Assembly (NCBI GenBank): GCA_965225895.1 | Contig: CBDDBR010000011.1 | Coordinates: forward strand, 2,108,001-2,172,000 | Length of the DNA: 64,000 nucleotides | From: Endobugula sp965225895 | GTDB taxonomy: Bacteria > Pseudomonadota > Gammaproteobacteria > Pseudomonadales > Cellvibrionaceae | Direction: 5' to 3' | Part shown: one piece after another, positions 18,422-26,868 of the stretch | Numbering within the stretch: the first letter of the stretch is position 1 | How the letters are laid out: each line of letters begins with the position of its first letter | The notes under the pieces: model-generated | Databases searched by the model: none | Seen by the model: only the letters and a program-made list of their open reading frames with translations | Told to the model about the DNA's origin: nothing | Program-made: the position numbers and the translations under genes

Positions 18422-19402
18422 ATGATGCAAGCGCCTGAGTTTTTAAAATCAATATTAGATGCCATTAAAGATCATATTGTTGTGATTGATCACCAAGGCA
18501 GTGTTCTGTATGTGAATCGATCATGGAACACATTCGGTGACAACAATGGTGGTTCTAATCATTGGGAAAACTCAAATTATCTTGCGGTATGTGAGAAGGC
18601 AGCCAGAAATGGCGATAGCTTTGGACAAAATGCCTTTGATGGTATTAACGATGTCATTAATGGTGACCGTCGAGAATTTTACCTAGAATACCCCTGCAAT
18701 AGCCCATCAGAAAAACGCTGGTTTATGATGAGCGCCACATCATTCACTAATGGCGACACCACCTATTTTGTAATTTCACATCGCGATATTACCAAGCGTA
18801 AAATAGCCGAAGAAGAAGTCCGCATCTTATCCAAAATTGACCCTTTAACCACGTTATACAATCGTAGACATTTCGATGAATTTCTCGATTTAGAATGGCA
18901 GCGTTGCTCTCGCTTACAAACGCCCATTTCTCTTGCCATCATAGACATTGATCACTTTAAAATTCTCAACGACACCTACGGCCATATTATTGGCGACCAA
19001 TGCTTACAGCATATCGCCCAGCTACTCAAAAAACTCACTCAGCGCCCCAGTGATATTTGCGCTCGCTATGGGGGCGAAGAATTTGTGATTGTTTATGGTA
19101 ATACGAATACAGAACATGCACAGCAATTGCTCAACCAACTCCTCACCGCCATTCGCCAACTGGCCATTCCTAACAAAAACGCAAGTACAGCACCCTATAT
19201 TACTGTCAGTATTGGTCTAGCAACTTTTTGCCCCAACATGCAAACTAATAAAGAACAACTCCTCAAGACTGCAGATTCTATGCTTTATCTAGCCAAAGAA
19301 AATGGACGCGATCAAATCGTTACTGATCCATCTGAACATTACGAAAGCACAAGAGAACAAGCGCCTAGCTGTCCACTAATTAATCAACAGATAAGTCAAT
19401 AA
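18422..19402 (+). CDS. PAS-GGDEF diguanylate cyclase
   Basis: The 326-aa cytoplasmic protein has an N-terminal PAS domain (about 5-125: IKDHIVVIDHQGSVLYVN, ending in the PAC-like VISHRDITKRK) and a C-terminal GGDEF domain. The active site is GGEEF (217-221), a functional variant. An RxxD inhibitory I-site (RPSD) lies exactly five residues upstream, so product feedback is expected. The input could be a small ligand or redox cofactor; nothing decides which. The start is uncertain by a codon: ATG at 18422 and 18425 are both in frame. A three-codon frame (ATG at 18411, stop overlapping the first ATG) follows the only purine-rich site, AAAGGA. Confidence 0.93.
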   Translation: MMQAPEFLKSILDAIKDHIVVIDHQGSVLYVNRSWNTFGDNNGGSNHWENSNYLAVCEKAARNGDSFGQNAFDGINDVINGDRREFYLEYPCNSPSEKRWFMMSATSFTNGDTTYFVISHRDITKRKIAEEEVRILSKIDPLTTLYNRRHFDEFLDLEWQRCSRLQTPISLAIIDIDHFKILNDTYGHIIGDQCLQHIAQLLKKLTQRPSDICARYGGEEFVIVYGNTNTEHAQQLLNQLLTAIRQLAIPNKNASTAPYITVSIGLATFCPNMQTNKEQLLKTADSMLYLAKENGRDQIVTDPSEHYESTREQAPSCPLINQQISQ

Positions 19403-19596
19403 ACCACTTTCACCCTATTTTTTATCCAAAAACTCATCCCATACCTTAAAAAATACCATTTGCACGCCTTTCACAATGCCCTAGAGCTATAGAATGGCTG
19501 TCCCCCGCCTATTAAATATGCGAAAATAGCGGCCTTTTTTGCTACATCACTTTAGCTACATCACATTCATTATTACAATTCAGGAAACCCTCGCAT

Positions 19597-21600
19597 ATGC
19601 CTTCTCGCAATGAACTTGCTAATGCCATTCGCGCACTTAGTATGGATGCCGTACAACAAGCTAACTCTGGCCACCCGGGCGCCCCTATGGGAATGGCTGA
19701 TATCGCCGAAGTATTATGGAACGATTACCTGCAACATAACCCTGCAAATCCTGAATGGGTAGATAGAGACCGCTTTATACTCTCTAATGGTCACGGCTCT
19801 ATGCTGATATATTCATTACTGCATTTATCAGGTTATGACCTACCCATCGAAGAAATAAAGAATTTCCGTCAATTACACTCTAAAACACCTGGCCACCCTG
19901 AATATGGCTACGCACCTGGTATTGAAACCACCACAGGCCCACTTGGCCAAGGTATCAGTAACGCCATTGGTATGGCTGCAGCAGAAAAAATCTTAGCTGC
20001 ACAATTTAACCGCGACAATCACACTATCGTAGATCACTATACGTACACATTTATGGGTGATGGCTGCCTTATGGAAGGTATCTCTCACGAAGTGTGCTCA
20101 CTCGCGGGTACACTTGGCCTTGGTAAATTAATCGCATTCTACGATGACAATGGTATTTCTATTGATGGTGAAGTAGAAGGCTGGTTTACCGATGACACAC
20201 CTAAGCGCTTTGAATCATATGGCTGGCAAGTCATCCCTAATGTTGATGGCCACGACAGCAAAGCCATTAAAGCGGCCATTGAAGCGGCGCGTGCCGAAAC
20301 CAATAAACCTACCATTATTTGCTGCAAAACCGTTATTGGTTTTGGCTCACCCAATAAACAAGGCACCGAGTCTTGCCACGGCGCGGCATTAGGCCAAGAA
20401 GAGATCGCACTTACCCGCGAAGCATTAGGCTGGAAACACGATCCTTTTGTGATCCCAGAAGATGTATATAAAGGTTGGGATGCCAAAACAACAGGGATGG
20501 CTGCCGAAAAGGAATGGCAAGCAGAATTTGATGCTTACGCTGCGGAACATCCAGAACTGGCTGCTGAATTTACACGTCGCGTAGTCGATGGCGAATTGCC
20601 CGCCGATTTTAGCGAAAAAGCTGATGCATATATTCAAGAATGCCAAGACAAAGCAGAAAAGATTGCCTCACGTAAAGCATCACAAAACTGCCTTAACCAA
20701 TTTGGCCCATTACTTCCCGAATTACTTGGCGGTTCTGCTGACCTTGCAGGCTCTAACCTCACCTTATGGTCAGGTGCCAAGGGCGTAGAAGCCAACGATG
20801 CCAGTGGTAACTACCTATATTACGGCGTACGTGAGTTTGGTATGAGCGCCATGATGAATGGTATTGCTTTACATGGCGGCTTTGTTAATTATGGCGCCAC
20901 CTTCTTGATGTTTATGGAATACGCTCGTAACGCAGTACGTATGGCGGCACTCATGGGACAACAAAGCATCTTTGTTTACACCCATGACTCAATTGGCCTA
21001 GGCGAAGATGGCCCAACACACCAACCTGTTGAGCAAATCACATCTCTACGCGCCACACCTAACCTACACACATGGCGCCCATGCGACACCGTAGAATCTG
21101 CTGTTTGCTGGAAATCAGCCATCGAGCGTCGCGACGGCCCTAGCGCACTGATCTTCTCTCGCCAAGGTCTAGCACCTATGCCGCGTAACAACGAACAATT
21201 AAGCAATGTCGCTAAAGGTGGATATGTATTAGTTGATTGTAATGGCGAGCCTGATCTTATCTTTATTGCAACGGGCTCAGAAGTCGAATTAGCCACACAA
21301 GCAGCCACAGCACTCACCGAAAAAGGCCATAAGATTCGCGTTGTTTCTATGCCTTGTGCCGAGCTATTTAGCGCACAAGACGAAGACTACAAACAATCTG
21401 TATTACCAATCGAAGTAGGCGCACGCATTGCTATCGAAGCCGCCCATGAAGACTACTGGTATAAATTTACTGGCTTAGAAGGACGCATTATTGGTATGTC
21501 TACCTTTGGTGAATCAGCACCAGGTAATGTACTCATGGAACACTTTGGCTTTACATTAGACAATGTACTCGCCACGGCTGACGAACTACTGGCCGAATAA
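19597..21600 (+). CDS. tkt: Transketolase
   Basis: Transketolase (667 aa) is the thiamine-diphosphate enzyme that moves two-carbon units in the non-oxidative pentose phosphate pathway. Seen are SGHPGAPMGMADIAEVLW at the N-terminus, the TPP-binding GDGCLMEG, GPLGQGIS, and the pyrimidine-domain VYTHDSIGLGEDGPTHQPVEQ. A CAGGA site precedes the ATG. It leads a plus-strand set with epd, pgk and fba, the order seen in Pseudomonas and relatives. Confidence 0.98.
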   Translation: MPSRNELANAIRALSMDAVQQANSGHPGAPMGMADIAEVLWNDYLQHNPANPEWVDRDRFILSNGHGSMLIYSLLHLSGYDLPIEEIKNFRQLHSKTPGHPEYGYAPGIETTTGPLGQGISNAIGMAAAEKILAAQFNRDNHTIVDHYTYTFMGDGCLMEGISHEVCSLAGTLGLGKLIAFYDDNGISIDGEVEGWFTDDTPKRFESYGWQVIPNVDGHDSKAIKAAIEAARAETNKPTIICCKTVIGFGSPNKQGTESCHGAALGQEEIALTREALGWKHDPFVIPEDVYKGWDAKTTGMAAEKEWQAEFDAYAAEHPELAAEFTRRVVDGELPADFSEKADAYIQECQDKAEKIASRKASQNCLNQFGPLLPELLGGSADLAGSNLTLWSGAKGVEANDASGNYLYYGVREFGMSAMMNGIALHGGFVNYGATFLMFMEYARNAVRMAALMGQQSIFVYTHDSIGLGEDGPTHQPVEQITSLRATPNLHTWRPCDTVESAVCWKSAIERRDGPSALIFSRQGLAPMPRNNEQLSNVAKGGYVLVDCNGEPDLIFIATGSEVELATQAATALTEKGHKIRVVSMPCAELFSAQDEDYKQSVLPIEVGARIAIEAAHEDYWYKFTGLEGRIIGMSTFGESAPGNVLMEHFGFTLDNVLATADELLAE

Positions 21601-21609
21601 ACTCAATCA

Positions 21610-21640
21610 CAGCGTTGTACGTAAATAATGTGCAACGCTG
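21610..21640 (+). promoter_or_regulatory. Intercistronic hairpin between tkt and epd
   Basis: An 11-bp stem (21610-21620 with 21630-21640, one G-U pair) with a 9-base loop lies just after the tkt stop. No T run follows, so a processing or mRNA-stabilising element is more likely than a terminator, and the epd start is 47 bases further on. Confidence 0.4.
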
Positions 21641-21687
21641 TAACATCATTGCAACAGCTCTTCTTCACACGGTAAATAAATCACACA

Positions 21688-22707
21688 ATGCCTATCAATA
21701 TCGCTATCAATGGTTACGGTCGTATCGGGCGCTGCGTTTTACGCGCGTTATACGAAGCCGAACTCAGTGATCAGATTCATATTGTCGCGATTAATGAACT
21801 GGCCGATAAAAAAACCATTGCACACTTAACACAGTACGACTCCACCCATGGACGTTGGGCGCAATCGGTAAATTTGCACGAAGACCAATTGTCTATCGGC
21901 AGTAATAGCATTCATATTTTTCACGAAGAACATATTGAAAACCTACCTTGGGCAACACTCAATGTAGATGTGGTGCTGGAATGCACAGGCGCTTTTTCGG
22001 ATCGACTCACAGCAGAAAAACATCTGCAATCAGGCGCCAAAAAAGTGTTGTTTTCACAACCTGCCGAAGCCAGTGTCGATGCCACCATTATTTACGGTAT
22101 CAACGAAAAAACACTAAAAAGCAGTGACACTATTATTTCTAACGCATCCTGCACAACCAATTGTATTGTGCCTGTGATTGATACATTGCACCGCAATTTT
22201 GGTATCGAAAGCGGCTTGATTACCACTATTCATTCTGCCATGAATGATCAACCTGTCATCGACGCTTATCACCATACAGATTTACGCAAAACCCGCGGCG
22301 CCTATCAATCGATTATCCCTGTAGATACAGGCTTAGCAAAAGGGATTGATCGCATATTGCCTGAGCTCACCCATTGTTTTGAAGCCCAAGCCATGCGCGT
22401 GCCTACTGCAAACGTTTCAGCAATGGATTTATCCATTGTCGTTAAACGCGCAGTCACTGCTGACGAAATCAACGCGGCTTTACTCGCTGCATCCACAACA
22501 CACTTACAAAATATTCTCGGTTATACCGAAGAACCTTTGGCCTCATGCGATTTTAATCATGATCCGCGCTCAGGTATTGTTGATGCCAGCCAAACACGCG
22601 TTGCGGGTGGCACATTAGTCAAAGTCTTAACGTGGTTCGATAATGAGTGGGGCTTTGCCAATCGCATGCTCGACGTCACTCAACAGTTAATGAACACATC
22701 CCATTAA
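21688..22707 (+). CDS. epd: Erythrose-4-phosphate dehydrogenase Epd
   Basis: This 339-aa member of the GAPDH superfamily is best read as Epd, which oxidises erythrose 4-phosphate for pyridoxal phosphate synthesis. It has the NAD-binding INGYGRIGRCVLRAL, the active-site SNASCTTNCIVPVI with the catalytic Cys, and Epd-like segments AINELADKKTIAHL, TTIHSAMNDQ and RSGIVDASQTRV. GapA-type enzymes differ in these places (for example the S-loop). The position between tkt and pgk also fits Epd. Overlapping GAPDH activity cannot be excluded, and no other gap gene is in the window. Confidence 0.9.
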   Translation: MPINIAINGYGRIGRCVLRALYEAELSDQIHIVAINELADKKTIAHLTQYDSTHGRWAQSVNLHEDQLSIGSNSIHIFHEEHIENLPWATLNVDVVLECTGAFSDRLTAEKHLQSGAKKVLFSQPAEASVDATIIYGINEKTLKSSDTIISNASCTTNCIVPVIDTLHRNFGIESGLITTIHSAMNDQPVIDAYHHTDLRKTRGAYQSIIPVDTGLAKGIDRILPELTHCFEAQAMRVPTANVSAMDLSIVVKRAVTADEINAALLAASTTHLQNILGYTEEPLASCDFNHDPRSGIVDASQTRVAGGTLVKVLTWFDNEWGFANRMLDVTQQLMNTSH

Positions 22708-22735
22708 ATATTAGTAGAGAAAAATAAGGTAAACC

Positions 22736-23899
22736 ATGAACGTATTATCAATGAGCAACTTAGACCTTAACGGCAAACGTGTATTAATTCGCGAAGACTT
22801 AAACGTACCCGTAAAAGACGGAAAAGTGACCTCAGATGCACGCATTCGCGCAGCACTTCCTACCATTGAACTTGCCCGTAACGCAGGCGCACAAGTCATT
22901 GTAATGTCTCATTTAGGTCGCCCAACCGAAGGGGAATTTGCCGATGAGTTTTCAATGGCTCCTGTCGCCAACCATCTATCAGACTTACTTGATGTACAAG
23001 TACCTGTCATCAGCGATTGGAAAAGCGGTATTGAACTGAACAATGGTGATGTCGTATTACTTGAAAATGTACGTTTTAATGTCGGCGAGAAAAAAGATGC
23101 CGAAGCCCTCGCTAAAGATTACGCAGCGCTGTGTGATATTTTTGTGATGGATGCCTTTGGTACCGCACATCGTGCACAAGCCTCTACTCATGGCGTTGCT
23201 AAATATGCACCCGTTGCTTGCGCAGGCCCATTACTGGCAGGCGAATTAGATGCACTTGAAAAAGCACTCGCCAATCCCGCTCGCCCAATGGTGGCAATTG
23301 TTGGCGGTTCAAAAGTATCAACAAAACTTACCGTATTAGAAACACTCGCCGAAAAAGCGGATCAAATTATTGTGGGCGGCGGTATTGCCAATACATTCTT
23401 AGCTGCTAGCGGACAAGCCGTTGGTAAATCTCTGTACGAAGAAGACCTAATCCCCAATGCAAAAGCGCTAATGGAAAAAACCAACATTCCTGTACCTACT
23501 GATGTAATCACAGGTACCGAATTTTCTGAAACAGCAACTGCCACATTAAAAAATGCAAACGATGTCAATGCTGACGATATGATTTTTGATATTGGCCCTG
23601 ACACATCCGCTGCATTAGCAGCCATTATTAAAGATGCAAAAACAATCTTATGGAATGGCCCTGTTGGTGTATTTGAATTTGATCAATTTGGTCAAGGCAC
23701 CAAAGCATTATCACTGGCCATTGCTGATAGCGCTGGCTTTTCTATTGCTGGCGGTGGCGATACACTGGCCGCAGTAGACAAATATGACATTGCTGACAAA
23801 GTATCTTACATCTCTACAGGTGGCGGCGCATTTTTAGAATATGTTGAAGGCAAAACACTGCCTGCTGTAGCAATACTAGAAGAAAGAGCAAAAAGTTAA
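22736..23899 (+). CDS. pgk: Phosphoglycerate kinase
   Basis: Pgk (387 aa, usual length) transfers phosphate between 1,3-bisphosphoglycerate and ADP in glycolysis. The N-terminal RVLIREDLNVPVKDG, VMSHLGRPTEGEF, the hinge VAIVGGSKVSTKL and the nucleotide-binding LWNGPVGVFE and GGGDTLAAV are all present. It starts 28 bp after epd and is followed by fba after a 103-bp gap. Confidence 0.98.
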   Translation: MNVLSMSNLDLNGKRVLIREDLNVPVKDGKVTSDARIRAALPTIELARNAGAQVIVMSHLGRPTEGEFADEFSMAPVANHLSDLLDVQVPVISDWKSGIELNNGDVVLLENVRFNVGEKKDAEALAKDYAALCDIFVMDAFGTAHRAQASTHGVAKYAPVACAGPLLAGELDALEKALANPARPMVAIVGGSKVSTKLTVLETLAEKADQIIVGGGIANTFLAASGQAVGKSLYEEDLIPNAKALMEKTNIPVPTDVITGTEFSETATATLKNANDVNADDMIFDIGPDTSAALAAIIKDAKTILWNGPVGVFEFDQFGQGTKALSLAIADSAGFSIAGGGDTLAAVDKYDIADKVSYISTGGGAFLEYVEGKTLPAVAILEERAKS

Positions 23900-24002
23900 T
23901 CACTCTTTTTTAATACAAAATATATTTATATAAAACACCAACGGCGCACCGCATTATTTTTTGTGCCGTTATTACCTAACAAAAAACCGAAAGGACAACA
24001 TT

Positions 24003-25034
24003 ATGCCTGTCGTTAATTACGAACAATATTGTCAAATGTTAGACAATGCTAAACAAAATAAATTTGCTTACCCTGCTATTAACATTTCTTCTAGCGAAAC
24101 AATTAATGCCGCATTGCTTGCATTTAAAGAAGCAAACTCTGACGGTATTATTCAAGTTTCTGTCGGCGGCGGTAAATTTGCTTCGGGCCAAGGTGTTGGC
24201 TCAATGGTAAAAGGCGCAGTTGCACTTGCGGTATACACGCACATTATGGCCGAAGAATACGACGTAAATATTGCACTACATACTGATCACTGCCACCCTG
24301 AATTTGTTGAACCTTTTTTAATGCCCCTCATTGAAGAAACTAAAAAGCGTCGTGCCGCAGGCCTGCCTAACTTATTTAGTTCGCATATGTATGATGGCTC
24401 GGCATTACCAATGGAAGAAAACATCGCCGAATCAAAACGCATTATGAAAGAATGTGTGGCAAACGATATTATTTTAGAAATTGAAACCGGTATTGTAGGT
24501 GGTGAAGAAGACGGCCACGACACATCAAATGTAGCAGCAGACAAACTATATACCACACCAGAAGACATGGTAATGGCGGCAAAAGAACTTGGCTCTATGG
24601 GTCGTTTCATGCTGGCAGCCACATTTGGTAACGTACACGGCGTGTACAAACCTGGCAATGTAAAACTCACCCCATCTATTTTAAAAGATGGCCAAGATGC
24701 GGTGATTAACGCACTAGGAAAAGAAGCTTATCTTGATCTCGTATTTCACGGTGGCTCAGGTTCAGAACTGCACGAAATTCACGAAACGCTCAACTACGGT
24801 GTGATTAAAATGAACATCGATACCGACACACAATACGCTTACTCGCGCCCTGTAGTCGATCATGTAATGAAAAATTACGATGGCATGTTAAAAATTGAAG
24901 GCGAAGTCGGCAACAAAAAAGTTTACGATCCACGCGCTTATGGTAAAAAAGCAGAACGCAACATGGCTGACCGCATCATCCAAGCCTGTAATGACTTGCG
25001 ATCTACGGGTACATCACTCGGTAAAAATATTTAA
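24003..25034 (+). CDS. fba: Class II fructose-bisphosphate aldolase (class IIA, FbaA-like)
   Basis: The 343-aa zinc aldolase splits fructose 1,6-bisphosphate. Zinc and active-site segments are ALHTDHCHPE, EIETGIVGGEEDG, TFGNVHGVYKPGNV and VFHGGSGS, followed by MNIDTDTQYAY. These match the E. coli FbaA/mycobacterial class IIA group rather than the class IIB (CbbA-like) enzyme often found at this spot in Pseudomonas. The start is the ATG at 24003 with AAAGGA upstream; an in-frame TTG at 23961 would add 14 residues with no family match. It ends the tkt-epd-pgk-fba set and is followed by a strong terminator. Confidence 0.95.
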   Translation: MPVVNYEQYCQMLDNAKQNKFAYPAINISSSETINAALLAFKEANSDGIIQVSVGGGKFASGQGVGSMVKGAVALAVYTHIMAEEYDVNIALHTDHCHPEFVEPFLMPLIEETKKRRAAGLPNLFSSHMYDGSALPMEENIAESKRIMKECVANDIILEIETGIVGGEEDGHDTSNVAADKLYTTPEDMVMAAKELGSMGRFMLAATFGNVHGVYKPGNVKLTPSILKDGQDAVINALGKEAYLDLVFHGGSGSELHEIHETLNYGVIKMNIDTDTQYAYSRPVVDHVMKNYDGMLKIEGEVGNKKVYDPRAYGKKAERNMADRIIQACNDLRSTGTSLGKNI

Positions 25035-25076
25035 TATCTTCGTCATACAACCCGATAATATTTTATTGAGGTTATT

Positions 25077-25107
25077 AAAAAAAGGGCAGATTTTCTGCCC
25101 TTTTTTA
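25077..25107. terminator. Bidirectional terminator between fba and the YHS gene
   Basis: A GC core (GGGCAGA pairing with TCTGCCC) around a 3-base loop is flanked by A7 on the left and T6 on the right. It can terminate the plus-strand fba transcript and the minus-strand YHS-domain gene that ends at 25129. Confidence 0.85.
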
Positions 25108-25128
25108 TTTTCTAGCTCACTCTCGCAA

Positions 25129-25626
25129 TTACAATTCAACCGCTGCTGTGCTTTGAATATTTTTCCATTGGCTCTCTGCCTTGGCAATGGTGTCTTGTTG
25201 GTTCTTTAAGAAAAGTTTAAATATATTTTCGTTAAGAAATACATACAATTTACCATCTACAACACTAGAATACTGTGGGTCGCCGTCAAACTTTTTACCC
25301 TTTGACACACCAAAAGTACAGAACCCGCCATTTTGAGGAATATATTTTTCTGGGCTCTTATTAAAAATAACCACGTTTTTTTCACTTGCAAAATAATATG
25401 CTACACCATCATGTACGGCAGCATAGGTGGCTGTTCCTTCTACTGGGTTGCCAATACTAATCGTTGCAACAGGATCAAAGCCATGAAAACCTAATGGTGC
25501 GCCTGTAGCTGTTAAGCCTGAAACCACGTTATTTTCATCAACCGCAAAAGCCGTTGTCGGTAGTGCCAATGCAGACACGAGTAAGATAGATGCAAGACCT
25601 GAAGCGTTAAATATTGTTTTTTTCAT
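25129..25626 (-). CDS. Secreted YHS-domain protein
   Basis: The 165-aa protein has a signal peptide (cleavage likely after LPTTAFA, residue ~28). Its mature part follows the secreted YHS pattern: GFHGFDPVA, a Gly-x-Ala-Tyr-like strand, GVAYYFASEKNVVIFNKSPE, then QNGGFCTFGVSKGKK. YHS domains often sit in metal-handling or cofactor-related proteins; the Cys in GGFC is the usual candidate ligand. Function is unknown. The gene is preceded by a 9-bp palindrome and by a sequence duplicated upstream of the adjacent AraC-type gene, so it may be controlled by that regulator. Confidence 0.8.
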   Translation of the reverse strand: MKKTIFNASGLASILLVSALALPTTAFAVDENNVVSGLTATGAPLGFHGFDPVATISIGNPVEGTATYAAVHDGVAYYFASEKNVVIFNKSPEKYIPQNGGFCTFGVSKGKKFDGDPQYSSVVDGKLYVFLNENIFKLFLKNQQDTIAKAESQWKNIQSTAAVEL

Positions 25627-25673
25627 AAAATCACCTGTTCGTTGTGTAAAGAGTTAATCATTAAAGAACGTAT

Positions 25674-25694
25674 TTTTATAGCTCTGCTATAAAA
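25674..25694. promoter_or_regulatory. Palindrome upstream of the YHS gene
   Basis: TTTTATAGC and its exact reverse complement flank TCT, 48-68 bp before the YHS start. The position and symmetry fit an operator or a promoter-associated element. No T run on the needed side makes it a terminator. Confidence 0.35.
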
Positions 25695-25794
25695 GCGTGT
25701 CCTTCTCGCTATTGCGTTGACGAAAGAGAGTATTGTAAAAACAAGACAATTAGTAAATATATAGCCCAATAATAGAGATTAAGTGTTTAATAGT

Positions 25795-25810
25795 TGATAC
25801 GATTTGCACA
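25795..25810. repeat. Direct repeat copy 1 flanking the AraC-type gene
   Basis: TGATACGATTTGCACA here is identical to bases 26760-26775 and in the same orientation; after one mismatch the next four bases (TATA) also agree. This copy touches the stop codon of the AraC-type gene and lies about 170 bp upstream of the YHS gene. Confidence 0.7.
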
Positions 25811-26734
25811 CTATACAGCTGACTGGCGATATTCTCTTGGTGATTGCTTAAATTTAGCCGAGAATGCGCGCGTAAAAGCAGACGCCGACTGATACCCCGC
25901 TTGGTTAGCAATTTGTTGTATCGTCCATTGTGAACTTTCTAGCAATGCCAGCGCTTTTTGCAAACGCCAATCAGATAAATACCCCATAGGAGCTACCCCC
26001 ACTAGTGCATGAAAGCGATGTGCAAAACGACTACGAGACATGGCAACCTCTAACGCCAAAGACTCTACTGTCCACGGATGCTCTGGTCGGGTATGAATTA
26101 AACGTAACGCATGGCTAATTTTAGGATCCTGAAAAGCATCAACGATAGATTGTAAACGCTCATCATCACTTAAGCCTGATTTTAATAACTCAATAAAAAC
26201 AATCTCTGACAATCGCGTCACCGATGCCTCTGAACCCAATTGATCGGCAAAAATACGCTGTACGATCAAGCGTAAAATATCATCTAATAACGGATGCTTA
26301 GCTCTACAGCTACTGCTCAATTTTAAATATTTTGGCAATGACTCTAAAATAGGATGGTCTGCCATTTCACGAAACGATAAATGACCACATACCATTTGTG
26401 TGGATGCCTTAGGGTCACCTTCACCAATGGCTAATACTCCTTCGCCCGCATACCCCGTATCTGCCAGTACCTTTTCTAAAGGAAAAGGCTGGGTATTACG
26501 GCTATCGGCTAACACGTGTGTGCTACCGCGAGGAATCATAATCATATCTCCCGCATACAACTCAATATGCTCACCATCCACCGTGACAACACAACACCCC
26601 TGTACCACAATATGAAAACGTGCCACTGACTGATATTCTGGAACGGTCACCCCCCAAGGCGGCGAAAAATCAGTGCGGTAGTACAAAGCGCCTTTTAAAT
26701 TCAAGGTACTAAAAATATCGGCAAAAACATCCAC
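25811..26734 (-). CDS. AraC-family transcriptional regulator
   Basis: The 307-aa protein has an N-terminal cupin ligand domain (about 1-180, including GDMIMIPRGSTHVLAD) of the type found in many one-component AraC regulators. The C-terminal double helix-turn-helix is visible as WTVESLALEVAMSRSRFAHR and WTIQQIANQAGYQSASAFTR, ending FKQSPREYRQ. Ligand is unknown. It is divergent from ubiD and upstream of the YHS gene on the same strand. Identical 16-bp repeats lie just outside both ends of the gene, one 26 bp before its start and one before the YHS gene, which suggests autoregulation plus control of the YHS gene. Confidence 0.92.
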   Translation of the reverse strand: MDVFADIFSTLNLKGALYYRTDFSPPWGVTVPEYQSVARFHIVVQGCCVVTVDGEHIELYAGDMIMIPRGSTHVLADSRNTQPFPLEKVLADTGYAGEGVLAIGEGDPKASTQMVCGHLSFREMADHPILESLPKYLKLSSSCRAKHPLLDDILRLIVQRIFADQLGSEASVTRLSEIVFIELLKSGLSDDERLQSIVDAFQDPKISHALRLIHTRPEHPWTVESLALEVAMSRSRFAHRFHALVGVAPMGYLSDWRLQKALALLESSQWTIQQIANQAGYQSASAFTRAFSAKFKQSPREYRQSAV

Positions 26735-26759
26735 AAAACATCCTCAAGCTCTAACTAAA

Positions 26760-26775
26760 TGATACGATTTGCACA
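26760..26775. repeat. Direct repeat copy 2 flanking the AraC-type gene
   Basis: Second exact copy of TGATACGATTTGCACA, 26 bp upstream of the AraC-type start and about 95 bp upstream of divergent ubiD. Spacing between copies is 965 bp. Best read as a regulator binding site; a remnant insertion duplication is an alternative. Confidence 0.7.
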
Positions 26776-26868
26776 ATATATCGACTCATTTTAAAGGAAA
26801 CAAGCTCCAAGTCCCCATATGAATACTTTCTGCGTATAATCTGCCAACCTTCACAAAAACGACTGTTT

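Noticed and set aside
24287..24670. Minus-strand open frame of 127 codons opposite fba
   Set aside because: Antisense shadow of a conserved aldolase, with no independent evidence.
25795..26775. Insertion-sequence target duplication around the AraC-type gene
   Set aside because: There is no transposase or terminal inverted repeat and 16 bp is long for a duplication; regulator sites explain it better, though this is not proven.
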